In this document: piece after piece, positions 1 to 7,180 of the stretch | How positions within the stretch are numbered: the stretch's first letter is position 1 | Layout of the letters: each line of letters starts with the position of its first letter | Source of the DNA: Lachnospiraceae bacterium | Lineage (GTDB): Bacteria > Bacillota > Clostridia > Lachnospirales > Lachnospiraceae | Direction of reading: 5' to 3' | Length of the DNA stretch: 40,299 nucleotides | NCBI GenBank assembly: GCA_016283755.1 | Contig: JAEENO010000035.1 | Coordinates: 1-40,299 of the forward strand | Program-made: the position numbers and the translations under genes | Notes under the pieces: generated by a model | Told to the model about the DNA's origin: nothing | The model's input: the letters and a program-made list of their open reading frames with translations, nothing else | Databases searched by the model: none

Positions 1-718
1 TGCCAAATTCCGCTTCCAAAAAGTGCGCAGTCTTGTATCCTGCTGCCGATGCAACAAGAATTACATCAGCTTCAGTTAACTTCTCTATATCGGATAAAGT
101 AACTCCCATGCAGTAGTTACCCATAAAATCAAAACCACTGTCGGTTATGAACTTTTCAATTGCCTTATCCTCTCCGTTAATCGAGAAATCCAGCGGCGTT
201 ACTCCCAGTACCGCCACTTTGCGGCCGTGCATTGCATACCCTGTACCCTCTTTGTCGGAGCTTTTATCCGCGCTTCCGCACAATCTTTTAGTCAGGCCGT
301 ATAATGCTTCCGCAGCGCCTTCCGTATACGTCTTCATTCCGGTCGTTGCAAATCCGAAAGTCATTATTCCGGTTCTTGCCTCTATAACACGAGCCACCGC
401 CTCAAAGTCAAAGCCTATCATAGTAGGAATCGGCGTTCCGCATATCGCGATAAACTTAGGATGAAGATCTTCTGCAGCAGTACATACGTCACCTATAAAT
501 TTCTCTTCATCGCCCATAATGGCTTCCATCTCGGTTATAGCAGATACATATACCATGCTATCCATTGTAGTCCATCTAGGCTCATCATGTGTGGTATATG
601 TTGAGTTGCAACCGCTTGCGTCATGCATAATAACCATACCGCCAAGCTCATAAAGCATGGAACATACGCCGAAGGTATCGGCCGAATACGTTGATATTAT
701 TGTTGCTGTCTGCCGCAT
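1..718 (-). CDS. Nitrogenase component 1-like subunit (NifD-like), 3' end outside the window
   Basis: Reading from ATG at 718 the frame stays open to the window edge, giving about 239 residues of the N-terminal part. It resembles the nitrogenase component 1 family (oxidoreductase/nitrogenase fold). Three cysteines sit where the family binds a Fe-S cluster: C19 (in FGVCSMLYELGG), C37 (HDASGCNSTY) and C93 (AICGTPIPTMIGFD), the last matching the classic strand-Cys before a G-x-D segment. The start overlaps the end of the preceding gene by 22 nt, which implies translational coupling. It is probably the catalytic partner of the gene at 697-2064, fed electrons by the NifH-like protein. True nitrogenase is unlikely: no nifB, nifE or nifN is seen and the N-terminus is much shorter than NifD. 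Substrate unknown. The cut at base 1 is a window limit, not a truncation. Confidence 0.8.
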   Translation of the reverse strand, partial: MRQTATIISTYSADTFGVCSMLYELGGMVIMHDASGCNSTYTTHDEPRWTTMDSMVYVSAITEMEAIMGDEEKFIGDVCTAAEDLHPKFIAICGTPIPTMIGFDFEAVARVIEARTGIMTFGFATTGMKTYTEGAAEALYGLTKRLCGSADKSSDKEGTGYAMHGRKVAVLGVTPLDFSINGEDKAIEKFITDSGFDFMGNYCMGVTLSDIEKLTEADVILVASAAGYKTAHFLEAEFG

Positions 719-2064
719 ACGCTTTCCTCGCACCCCCATCCTTTAATGAAAACGATATTCTCCATATCACTTAATGTATTAACCGCCGTAATCATATCCT
801 GCGCCAGCGCTTTTATCGCCTCATATCCATAGTGACCGCTTCCCAAGATTTCATTTACGAAGTGTCTCGTATTGCTGAAATATGCAGCCTTCTGTCCTAT
901 GGCAAGATATTTATCCGGTGTACCTTCTTTAACATATCGCATCTCATATCTGCTTACCGCAATGATTTCAAGCTCCGGATAGTTTTCCTTAAGATATGTA
1001 AAAGCGCTTTCCTCTTCTTTCGTGAATGCATCCGCATATACGCGCTCCACCTTAAATCCTCTGTCAAGAAGAAGCTTCGCTATTGATAGAGGTCTTGGCG
1101 CCACCGTATAATCAATTGCAATCGGCATTGAGCCTACTGCGGCAAGAGCTTTTTTAAGATAAGCCTCGCACTCAGCTTCCTTCGCCGCGTAATCGAGATG
1201 GTCTTTATCATCATCAAAGAGAATCTTCTCTATCTCTTTAAGCTCTGCTCTTATCTCTTCATAATCATACGATATCGGAAGATGATGGTGCGTGCCGCCT
1301 ATTCTTGCCACAATCGACTGTCCCGCAGGAACCGCAGGAAGATACGTCGTAATATAATGCGACGCCTTCGCCATCTGCTGATATTCTTTAACCGTCTTCG
1401 TGTCGTGTATCTCTATGAGTCTATAGTCCGATTTATTAATAAGCTCGCGTAACTCGGAATCGTCACTTAATCTGTAATCGTTTCCTATTAAAGCTATGAG
1501 CTTTTCATCCTTTTCATCCTTCTTAAGAAGAGAATATAGCTGCTTACGCATCAAAGGATCCGGCGCAAGACCCGACTTACGCATGATCGGATTCATATAA
1601 CAGCGCATGAACATCGTATCCGGATTACGCTCCTCCAATCTATCATACACGTTATCGAAATCTATTCCCGCAAAATGATGAATGCAGTTCGTATATACCT
1701 GAATTACCCGAGGCTTAGGGGAAAGCTTATCTATTACATCCGATACGCCGTCGACTATCAAGTCTTCAAGCGAACCGTCAAAAAGATTCTCTTCTCTTAT
1801 ATTAACTGTCGAGAATCTGTCCATTGCATTCATTTCTGCAGCAGTTAATACAACACCTCTAAGGCAGCTTGAACCGCAGACAAATACCTCGTGTGCTTCA
1901 GGCATAAGCATACCGACATGAACTATATTCCAGACACCACGTACCGGTGCCGAATACTCAAGCCCTCCCGGGAAAAGCGCACTAAAGGAGGCATCGCCAA
2001 TCTTCACGCACACCTTATCAAGGTTAATACCCGAATTACCGTTATCGCCGATTCTTTTAAGCAT
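697..2064 (-). CDS. Nitrogenase component 1-like subunit (NifK/NifE-like)
   Basis: 455-residue protein of the nitrogenase component 1 family, the likely heteromeric partner of the NifD-like gene that follows. Visible cluster-ligand candidates are C63 and C67 (VFVCGSSCLRGVV) and C127 (VYTNCIHHFAGID); the segment GLEYSAPVRGVW corresponds to the first ligand loop of NifD/NifK but lacks its cysteine, so cluster ligation differs from nitrogenase. A further candidate is C19. The middle and C-terminal regions show the repeated alpha/beta pattern of the three Rossmann-like subdomains. It starts inside the last codons of the NifH-like gene (8-nt overlap) with GGAGG six bases upstream of ATG. The family includes nitrogenase, dark-operative protochlorophyllide and chlorophyllide reductases, Ni-sirohydrochlorin reductase and methylthio-alkane reductase; which reaction applies here cannot be told from the sequence. 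Confidence 0.82.
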   Translation of the reverse strand: MLKRIGDNGNSGINLDKVCVKIGDASFSALFPGGLEYSAPVRGVWNIVHVGMLMPEAHEVFVCGSSCLRGVVLTAAEMNAMDRFSTVNIREENLFDGSLEDLIVDGVSDVIDKLSPKPRVIQVYTNCIHHFAGIDFDNVYDRLEERNPDTMFMRCYMNPIMRKSGLAPDPLMRKQLYSLLKKDEKDEKLIALIGNDYRLSDDSELRELINKSDYRLIEIHDTKTVKEYQQMAKASHYITTYLPAVPAGQSIVARIGGTHHHLPISYDYEEIRAELKEIEKILFDDDKDHLDYAAKEAECEAYLKKALAAVGSMPIAIDYTVAPRPLSIAKLLLDRGFKVERVYADAFTKEEESAFTYLKENYPELEIIAVSRYEMRYVKEGTPDKYLAIGQKAAYFSNTRHFVNEILGSGHYGYEAIKALAQDMITAVNTLSDMENIVFIKGWGCEESVCGRQQQ

Positions 2065-2809
2065 TCATGACCTCCATAATACTATCAGCAAGTTTCCTGT
2101 ATTCACAAGCCATCTCGCTATCAGGGAACGCCTCCATTACGGTCTTTCCTAAGCTTTCTGCTTCGGTAACAGTATCTGAACGGCTTAATGTTCCCACAAT
2201 CTTGGAATCTATATCCGAAGCCAATGTCTCTACCTTTTCTTCTTCATCTTTAACATTGCGCTTATTTAAGATAATTCCGCCAAGCGTCGCATAACCTCTG
2301 TCCTTAAAGTTCGCTACCGCCATAGCAATATTGGCTGCAGCATATATAGCCATGTTTTCGCCGGAAGTTACAACGAATACCTTATCCGCGTATCCACCGC
2401 GCATAGGCATCGAGAAGCCTCCGCACACAACGTCGCCCAGAACATCGTATAATACAACATCAGGCTTATATACCTCGTAAGCCTTCTTCTCTTCGAGCTT
2501 TTCCAGGGCGGCAATAATACCTCGTCCCGCGCATCCCAAGCCCGGTGTCGGTCCACCCGCTTCCACGCAGACAACGCCTTTATATCCCACGCGAACCATA
2601 TCGGACAGTTCAAAATCCTTCTTGGATCGAACAAGATCCAGCACGGTTTCCATATGCTCGTTACCTCTTAATAACGTCGTTGAATCAGCCTTAGGATCGC
2701 ATCCTATCTGCATAACAGACATACCGCGCTCAGCCAATGCCACCGCTATATTTGAAACCGTCGTCGACTTACCTATTCCACCTTTTCCGTAAATTGCTAT
2801 TTTGATCAT
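2057..2809 (-). CDS. NifH-like ATP-dependent reductase (Fe protein of a nitrogenase-like system)
   Basis: 250 residues, the usual NifH/BchL/CfbC size is 250-290. The P-loop GKGGIGKST spans residues 8-16. The two cysteines that hold the intersubunit 4Fe-4S cluster are present: C93 in GPTPGLGCAGRG and C129 in DVLGDVVCGGF. R96 sits in the position of the NifH arginine. The family dimerises and passes single electrons to a component 1 partner with ATP hydrolysis; the two genes downstream encode such partners. A ribosome site GAGGT lies just before ATG, 8 nt after the ABC ATPase stop. Function as a reductase component is well supported; identity as nitrogenase iron protein is not, because the neighbouring subunits diverge strongly from NifD/NifK. 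Confidence 0.9.
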   Translation of the reverse strand: MIKIAIYGKGGIGKSTTVSNIAVALAERGMSVMQIGCDPKADSTTLLRGNEHMETVLDLVRSKKDFELSDMVRVGYKGVVCVEAGGPTPGLGCAGRGIIAALEKLEEKKAYEVYKPDVVLYDVLGDVVCGGFSMPMRGGYADKVFVVTSGENMAIYAAANIAMAVANFKDRGYATLGGIILNKRNVKDEEEKVETLASDIDSKIVGTLSRSDTVTEAESLGKTVMEAFPDSEMACEYRKLADSIMEVMNA

Positions 2810-2817
2810 ATCTACCT

Positions 2818-3603
2818 CTATCTGATAACGCTTATCGGCACTACCGTTTTAATAGTATTCCCGCCGTCACTGTACTCATTGATTGTTGCCTTGACATTAA
2901 ACGCTTTTTCAATCGCCTCCGCAGTTATCGTGCTTTCGCAATCGCCGCATACCGTATGTCCTTCGGACAAAATTATCGCTTTATTGGCGCGCTGCAAGGC
3001 GTGTGACGGATAATGCGTATTGAATATACATGCTATTCCGCGTTTTGATAACTTGGTCAATGTATCAAGTACGATTAGCTGATTTCTAAAGTCAAGGTTT
3101 GACTCAGGTTCGTCTAAGATTAACACCTCAGGTTCCGAAATTAATGCTCTTGCAATCAAAACCATCTGAAGCTCACCACCTGAAATCTTATTGCACTTTT
3201 TATCGATTAAATGCTCTATGTTAAGCTCTTTTAGAACCTTACGGACTCTCTCTTCTTCGGCTTCACCCGGTGACTTAAATACCGATAACTCAGCCGCAAG
3301 TCCGATAAGTACCGTATCTCTTACGGTATAAGCTGCCGTCGTATTCTTCGCCTGCGGCACATAAGAAACCCTTTTAAAAAGCTCTCGCTCCTGCATTCGC
3401 CTTACGTCCTTACCGTCAAGCAACGCCTCACCGGATTCAAGCTTAAGTATTCCCAGGATACACTTAAGAAGTGTGGTTTTACCCGCACCGTTAGGGCCTA
3501 AGATTGCAACTATATCTCCCGAATCAACAGAGAAATTAACGTCTTCGAATATCTTTCTGTCATTCTTATATGAAAAGGATGCGTTTTTTACTTCAAATCT
3601 CAT
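2818..3603 (-). CDS. ABC transporter ATPase, FecE/BtuD-type (metal-chelate import)
   Basis: 261-residue nucleotide-binding subunit. Walker A GPNGAGKTT is near residues 37-45, the Q-loop is VSYVPQ, the signature ISGGELQ, Walker B VLILDEP with D-loop SNLD, and the switch histidine is in FNTHYPSH. The pattern matches ATPases of iron-siderophore, haem and cobalamin importers. The start codon overlaps the permease stop as ATGA, so the two are translationally coupled and presumably form one importer. No substrate-binding lipoprotein is visible; it may lie to the left of the window. Placement between the TM1266-like gene and nitrogenase-like genes suggests the transported molecule serves the reductase as a metal, cofactor or substrate; that is inference. 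Confidence 0.9.
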   Translation of the reverse strand: MRFEVKNASFSYKNDRKIFEDVNFSVDSGDIVAILGPNGAGKTTLLKCILGILKLESGEALLDGKDVRRMQERELFKRVSYVPQAKNTTAAYTVRDTVLIGLAAELSVFKSPGEAEEERVRKVLKELNIEHLIDKKCNKISGGELQMVLIARALISEPEVLILDEPESNLDFRNQLIVLDTLTKLSKRGIACIFNTHYPSHALQRANKAIILSEGHTVCGDCESTITAEAIEKAFNVKATINEYSDGGNTIKTVVPISVIR

Positions 3604-4601
3604 CTGAAACTACCTCCCCTTCTCATAAGATATATAAAGAACGGAGCACCGATAATCGCAGTAAGGATTGATATCGGTATTTCCGATGCGGTTAAAGATC
3701 TTGCAACCGTATCAACAATAATAAGGAACACCGCGCCTATACTTATGGATGCAGGAACAACCGTCTTAAAATTACTTCCGAGACGCATTCTTACCATATG
3801 CGGAACAAGAAGTCCAATCCAGCCCACCTGGCCGCACATTGATACAGACGCCGCAGTTATAGCTGTTGCCGCCAATACAGTCGCAGCTCTAAGCGCCAAT
3901 ACATTGGTGCCCGACGACTTAATCTCATCTTCCGTAAGAGGAAGAAGGTTCATTCTCCATCTTAATATGAATAATATAAGAATACCGATTAATATAGGCG
4001 GAACGCCTACTATTAAGCTCTTATAATCGGTTGACGCAAGCGAACCCATAAGCCAGTAGGTAATGGCCGGTAACTGTGACTCCGCATCCGCAACATACTT
4101 AACAAAAGATATAAGTGCAGAGAATAGAGAACCTATCATAATTCCCGATAAGATTATCATTGTCATTCCCTTGCCCTTACCTCTTCCACAAAGGACTGTA
4201 AGCACGACCGCCAATATGCCGAATATAAACGAACTTATCTGCACCGGAATCGCATTAAAACCAAGTAATATTGCTACAGCTGCACCAAACGACGCGCCGC
4301 TTGCGACTCCTAATGTATCCGGAGTTGCAAGGGGATTTGCGAATAATCCCTGAAAAGCGCATCCCGCAACTGATAGGCCGGCACCTACAAAAAGCGCCAG
4401 GATTATTCTTGGAAGGCGGAAAGAAATTACCGTCATTCTCGATACCGTCTCAACCATATCACCTTGTCCCGTAAGAATAAGAAATACATCCTTTGGACTT
4501 ATCGCTATTCTTCCTATCATAAGCGCAATAATCGCCGTTGCAATCGGCAGTATAATAAGAAGCACTGTTCTTAATATCTTAATACTCTTTTTCTCAACCA
4601 T
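3600..4601 (-). CDS. ABC transporter permease, FecCD/BtuC family
   Basis: 333 residues, the usual size for FecCD-type permeases, with about ten predicted membrane segments starting at residue 12. Family landmarks are seen: FRLPRIILALFVGAGLSVAG near residue 60 with the GCAFQGLFANPLATPDTLGV stretch after it, and the late GWIGLLVPHMVRM coupling region that meets the ATPase. These importers move iron-siderophore, haem or cobalamin-like molecules across the cytoplasmic membrane. It follows the TM1266-like gene by 9 nt with only a weak ribosome site and overlaps the ATPase gene by 4 nt. It would work with the ATPase at 2818-3603 and an unseen binding protein. Confidence 0.92.
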   Translation of the reverse strand: MVEKKSIKILRTVLLIILPIATAIIALMIGRIAISPKDVFLILTGQGDMVETVSRMTVISFRLPRIILALFVGAGLSVAGCAFQGLFANPLATPDTLGVASGASFGAAVAILLGFNAIPVQISSFIFGILAVVLTVLCGRGKGKGMTMIILSGIMIGSLFSALISFVKYVADAESQLPAITYWLMGSLASTDYKSLIVGVPPILIGILILFILRWRMNLLPLTEDEIKSSGTNVLALRAATVLAATAITAASVSMCGQVGWIGLLVPHMVRMRLGSNFKTVVPASISIGAVFLIIVDTVARSLTASEIPISILTAIIGAPFFIYLMRRGGSFR

Positions 4602-4610
4602 AGCTAAACC

Positions 4611-4868
4611 CTATGCCTTTGTAATAACATTTGAATATGCAACCTTAGACGTTACTCCGTCAAGACGTCCTATTCTACCCGACATCGAATTAATCACATC
4701 CTGCGGCGCATCCATTGCTATAGATATAATATTTACACCTTTCTCCTTATACGGAATTCCCATTCGCCCAATGATATACTTACCGCTTTCATGTAATATC
4801 TCGTTTAACTCCGTAACCGAATCCGAATTCTCAACAATTATCGAAAGACATGCAACTCTTGTTTCCAT
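4611..4868 (-). CDS. TM1266-family small protein (putative iron-only hydrogenase system regulator)
   Basis: 85 residues with a ferredoxin-like alpha/beta ACT/NikR-C-type pattern: METRVACLSIIVEN, then IIGRMGIPYKEKGVNIISI and a terminal strand VTSKVAYSNVI. This matches the TM1266 family, often annotated as a putative regulator of iron-only hydrogenase maturation. It is the first gene of the nitrogenase-like operon, 136 nt downstream of a strong promoter and just after a leader terminator. The fold is typical of small ligand-sensing proteins and there is no DNA-binding domain, so action by protein-protein contact or metabolite sensing is more plausible than classical repression. No hydrogenase genes are in the window, so the link here is to the nitrogenase-like genes. 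Function is unproven in the family. Confidence 0.78.
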   Translation of the reverse strand: METRVACLSIIVENSDSVTELNEILHESGKYIIGRMGIPYKEKGVNIISIAMDAPQDVINSMSGRIGRLDGVTSKVAYSNVITKA

Positions 4869-5005
4869 ATGCTCACCCTTTCTTCTAATACATCACCTAA
4901 TAAAAAAGCGCCTTCCCGACAAAGGAAGACGCAGTTATGCCAATAAATTTCACAACTTATTTATCCGTCTTCCGCCTCAATAAAATTTCGGCGTCAGTCA
5001 AATCT
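4869..5005 (-). promoter_or_regulatory. Structured leader with terminator/antiterminator switch (attenuator or candidate riboswitch)
   Basis: Predicted 5' leader of the nitrogenase-like operon. Seen on the minus strand in order: a short stem CGCC/GGCG (4973-4976 with 4990-4993), a segment GGAAGACG (4966-4973), a small hairpin ATAAAT/ATTTAT, and CGTCTTCC (4924-4931), which is both the perfect 8-bp complement of GGAAGACG and the 5' arm of the terminator at 4901-4932. The two pairings exclude each other, the standard layout of an attenuator. A 14-codon frame starting TTG inside it lacks a ribosome site. It matches no riboswitch class I can recall. Alternative: the hairpin only ends the upstream folT operon. 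Confidence 0.6.
4901..4932 (-). terminator. Rho-independent terminator in the leader of the nitrogenase-like operon
   Basis: On the minus strand GCGTCTTCC, loop TTTGTC, GGGAAGGCGC, then six T. The stem is 9-10 bp with one G-U pair. It would end transcripts from the folT operon and also attenuate transcripts started at the promoter at 5012-5040. Confidence 0.85.
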
Positions 5006-5011
5006 ATCGTG

Positions 5012-5040
5012 ATTATACACTTATTATTATGTTATTTCAA
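5012..5040 (-). promoter_or_regulatory. Sigma-A-type promoter for the nitrogenase-like operon
   Basis: On the minus strand TTGAAA (5035-5040), 17-bp spacer, TATAAT (5012-5017). The -35 box overlaps the last codons of the polyferredoxin gene. Predicted start is near 5005. Five of six and six of six consensus matches with ideal spacing make this one of the clearest promoters in the window. Confidence 0.8.
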
Positions 5041-5889
5041 GCCAAACACACGCTTAATTGCACCGTTTGGACACACATCCGTACATTTTCCACATTGAAT
5101 ACATTCTGCGGAGTTGATATTTTTCGTAATCTCTACCTGCATATCGCACTTTATCTCGCATGCTTTGCAATTCGTACAAGCGCTTTTATCAAGTTCAAGC
5201 CTCATAATCGAGACTTTCGAGAATAATCCGTAAAATGCTCCAAGCGGACATAGGTACTTACAAAACGGCCTGTAAGTCACAAGTGAGGCAAGAATTATTA
5301 CAAGAAGAATCGATATCTTCCAGTAAAACAATCCGCCTATCGTACTTCTTAAGGAAGCATTCATAATAAGTAGCGGAACACCTGCTTCAAGCGTACCGGC
5401 CGGGCATATGTACTTACAGAACCAGGTCGTTCCTATACCGTACTGATTACGCGCAAATATCGGAAGTAATACTACAAACAGAATCAGTATAAGATATTTA
5501 ACATATCGAAGTATAGAATCCGTTTTCCTCGGCATATTCTTCTTTATGAAAGGTATCTTATATATAAGTCCCTGTATTAATCCGAAAGGGCACAAAAATC
5601 CGCAGACTCCTCTTCCGAGAAGCACTCCAAAGAGCATAAGTACACCCAATATATAAAAGCTCACTCGCGAGCCGTTACCGCAAAAGATTGACTGCATCGA
5701 GCCAATAGGGCAAGCACCAAGAGCTCCCGGGCAAGAATAGCAATTAAGTACAGGCACACAAATCTTCTTCGTTGCCCCCTTAAATATTTTGCCTTCCTTA
5801 AACCCTATTGCATATCCGTTAAGTAATGCGGCTGCCATAAGCTGTATGAAATTTCTCTTAATTTCTCTGCTTACTTTCTTCTCGCTCAT
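5032..5889 (-). CDS. NapH/CcoG-like membrane polyferredoxin (4Fe-4S binding protein)
   Basis: 285 residues. The N-terminal 200 residues contain four to five membrane segments interleaved with cysteine motifs: CYSCPGALGACPIG, CGFLCPFG, CKYICPAG and CKYLCPLG, the CxxxCP signatures of NapH/NosR-type quinol or membrane electron carriers. The C-terminus has two 4Fe-4S ferredoxin motifs, CTNCKACEIKCD and CIQCGKCTDVCP. It should carry electrons across or along the cytoplasmic membrane. It follows the 45-aa CXXC peptide by 4 nt and lies downstream of the TlpA-like thioredoxin, so a plausible role is to supply reducing equivalents to an extracytoplasmic thiol system. It could equally serve the neighbouring nitrogenase-like reductase, but a terminator and a separate promoter lie between them. 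Confidence 0.87.
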   Translation of the reverse strand: MSEKKVSREIKRNFIQLMAAALLNGYAIGFKEGKIFKGATKKICVPVLNCYSCPGALGACPIGSMQSIFCGNGSRVSFYILGVLMLFGVLLGRGVCGFLCPFGLIQGLIYKIPFIKKNMPRKTDSILRYVKYLILILFVVLLPIFARNQYGIGTTWFCKYICPAGTLEAGVPLLIMNASLRSTIGGLFYWKISILLVIILASLVTYRPFCKYLCPLGAFYGLFSKVSIMRLELDKSACTNCKACEIKCDMQVEITKNINSAECIQCGKCTDVCPNGAIKRVFGLK

Positions 5890-5893
5890 ATAC

Positions 5894-6031
5894 TTAACCT
5901 ATCCCTATACACTGTAAGCAAATCATAACAGCTTTTCTTAAGATTTCGGCCGTCTCACCTCTATAAAACCCAAGCACTATAAACACTGCCGAAAGAATAA
6001 GCAAAGCAATTCTTATATATGTTTTCTTCAC
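5894..6031 (-). CDS. 45-aa CXXC membrane peptide (CD1871A-like)
   Basis: A small gene easily missed: GTG start at 6031 overlapping by one base the TAG stop of the TlpA-like gene, stop at 5894, four bases before the polyferredoxin start. The product begins MKKTYIRIALLILSAVFIVL, one membrane segment after a short basic start, continues GFYRGETAEILRKAV and ends MICLQCIGIG with one CLQC motif. The layout (basic start, one helix, short linker, C-terminal CxxC) agrees with the CD1871A family CXXC-motif proteins that occur with TlpA-like and 4Fe-4S genes in clostridia (recalled, not searched). Probably a thiol-disulfide or cluster relay at the membrane. The tight coupling on both sides supports it being real. 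Confidence 0.8.
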   Translation of the reverse strand: MKKTYIRIALLILSAVFIVLGFYRGETAEILRKAVMICLQCIGIG

Positions 6032-7155
6032 TATTTAACATCCTCATATGCTTTGTTAATCAGTTCAAGATATGCTTTTGAAATTGATTCCGCTCCCGTA
6101 GGCGCACCTATCTCGAGGCTTCCTATAATTTTGCCTGACTTATTAACAAAGAATGTTGTCGGGAAACCAACCAAATATGCACCGACTTTATCATTTAATT
6201 CCTCATTTGCTACAAGTGTCGTAATTGCCGATGCCCCTGTCTGCATAAGTAAGCTCTTAGCAAGTTCTCCCTGCTCATCCGCATCAAAGCATATTGTTAT
6301 AACATTGTAATTCTCAGGAAGCATGCTGTTAAGGACAGCAAGTTCAGGCATTTCATCTATGCAATAGGTGCACCAGGTCGTCCAGCAATTAATCATCGTG
6401 ACATCATAATCAGCAAAAATCGATTGATCTATTTCATTACCATCAAGATCAACACAATTAAAAGCAGAAAGATCTACCTTAAAATCATCTATTAATTCTG
6501 TAGGTGGGAAGAGACATACAGAATTTTTGATTTCATCAAATGCGGCTATCAAAGCATTGAGATTCTCAATATCCGTATCTGTTAAACCTTCTCTGTTATA
6601 CTCACGATTACATCCGAAATAGAATGTATCTGTATCTATTGAGGCTAATTCCTCTATATCTTTAAAAGCTGCCTTAAAATCGCTAAAATCTTCATCCATT
6701 GCTGACTTATCAGCTATATCATCATATCTAAAGAAGCCGTATATCGGCATAGCTTCAGCAAGTATCTCATCACGAATGGCATCTTCTTCGGATTCGTCAT
6801 ATTCACCGTCAACGTACTTATAATACTTAACCATTGTTTCTTCCGGGAAATAATCAACCTCATATCCGTATTCATCCCATTCATATGGCTGAATACCATC
6901 AAGATCGAGCAATATCTCCGGAATCCTATATGCGTATCCGTTCTGCTTATGAGTATCATACTTCTCTGCCTCATCGGTGAGCGATATTGTTACTCCCTTA
7001 ATCGTAAGCATATTATCGACATCATATGCGCTATTAACGGCATAATTATTCTTTTTGACAGTATTCTCGATAGTCTTCTCCTTCTCTCCGCATCCTGGAA
7101 TCATAACAAGCACTAACGATACTAGTATTAAGACCGATATAACTCTTCTTCTCAT
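6031..7155 (-). CDS. TlpA/ResA-like thioredoxin lipoprotein
   Basis: 374 residues. The signal peptide ends in a lipobox MIPGC with the lipid-bearing cysteine at C22, so the protein is anchored outside the membrane. Residues about 40-230 form an acidic, tyrosine-rich region I do not recognise. The C-terminal thioredoxin fold carries the active site WTTWCTYC (C262 and C265) and the cis-proline motif GFPTTFF. The usual TlpA domain is about 140 residues, so the N-terminal region is a large addition. It follows folT by 25 nt with AAGGAG before ATG and no terminator between. Partner candidates are the CXXC peptide and polyferredoxin directly downstream. Role: extracytoplasmic disulfide reduction, by family inference. 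Confidence 0.88.
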   Translation of the reverse strand: MRRRVISVLILVSLVLVMIPGCGEKEKTIENTVKKNNYAVNSAYDVDNMLTIKGVTISLTDEAEKYDTHKQNGYAYRIPEILLDLDGIQPYEWDEYGYEVDYFPEETMVKYYKYVDGEYDESEEDAIRDEILAEAMPIYGFFRYDDIADKSAMDEDFSDFKAAFKDIEELASIDTDTFYFGCNREYNREGLTDTDIENLNALIAAFDEIKNSVCLFPPTELIDDFKVDLSAFNCVDLDGNEIDQSIFADYDVTMINCWTTWCTYCIDEMPELAVLNSMLPENYNVITICFDADEQGELAKSLLMQTGASAITTLVANEELNDKVGAYLVGFPTTFFVNKSGKIIGSLEIGAPTGAESISKAYLELINKAYEDVK

Positions 7156-7180
7156 ATGAGACTCTCCTTAATAAACCTAT

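Noticed and set aside
1-2809. Genuine nitrogen fixation genes
   Set aside because: No nifB, nifE, nifN or ferredoxin nif partners seen; one subunit lacks the first P-cluster-type cysteine. Called nitrogenase-like only.
4920-4990. Leader peptide (14 codons from TTG) controlling the attenuator
   Set aside because: No ribosome site and no run of codons for one amino acid; RNA switching alone explains the layout better.
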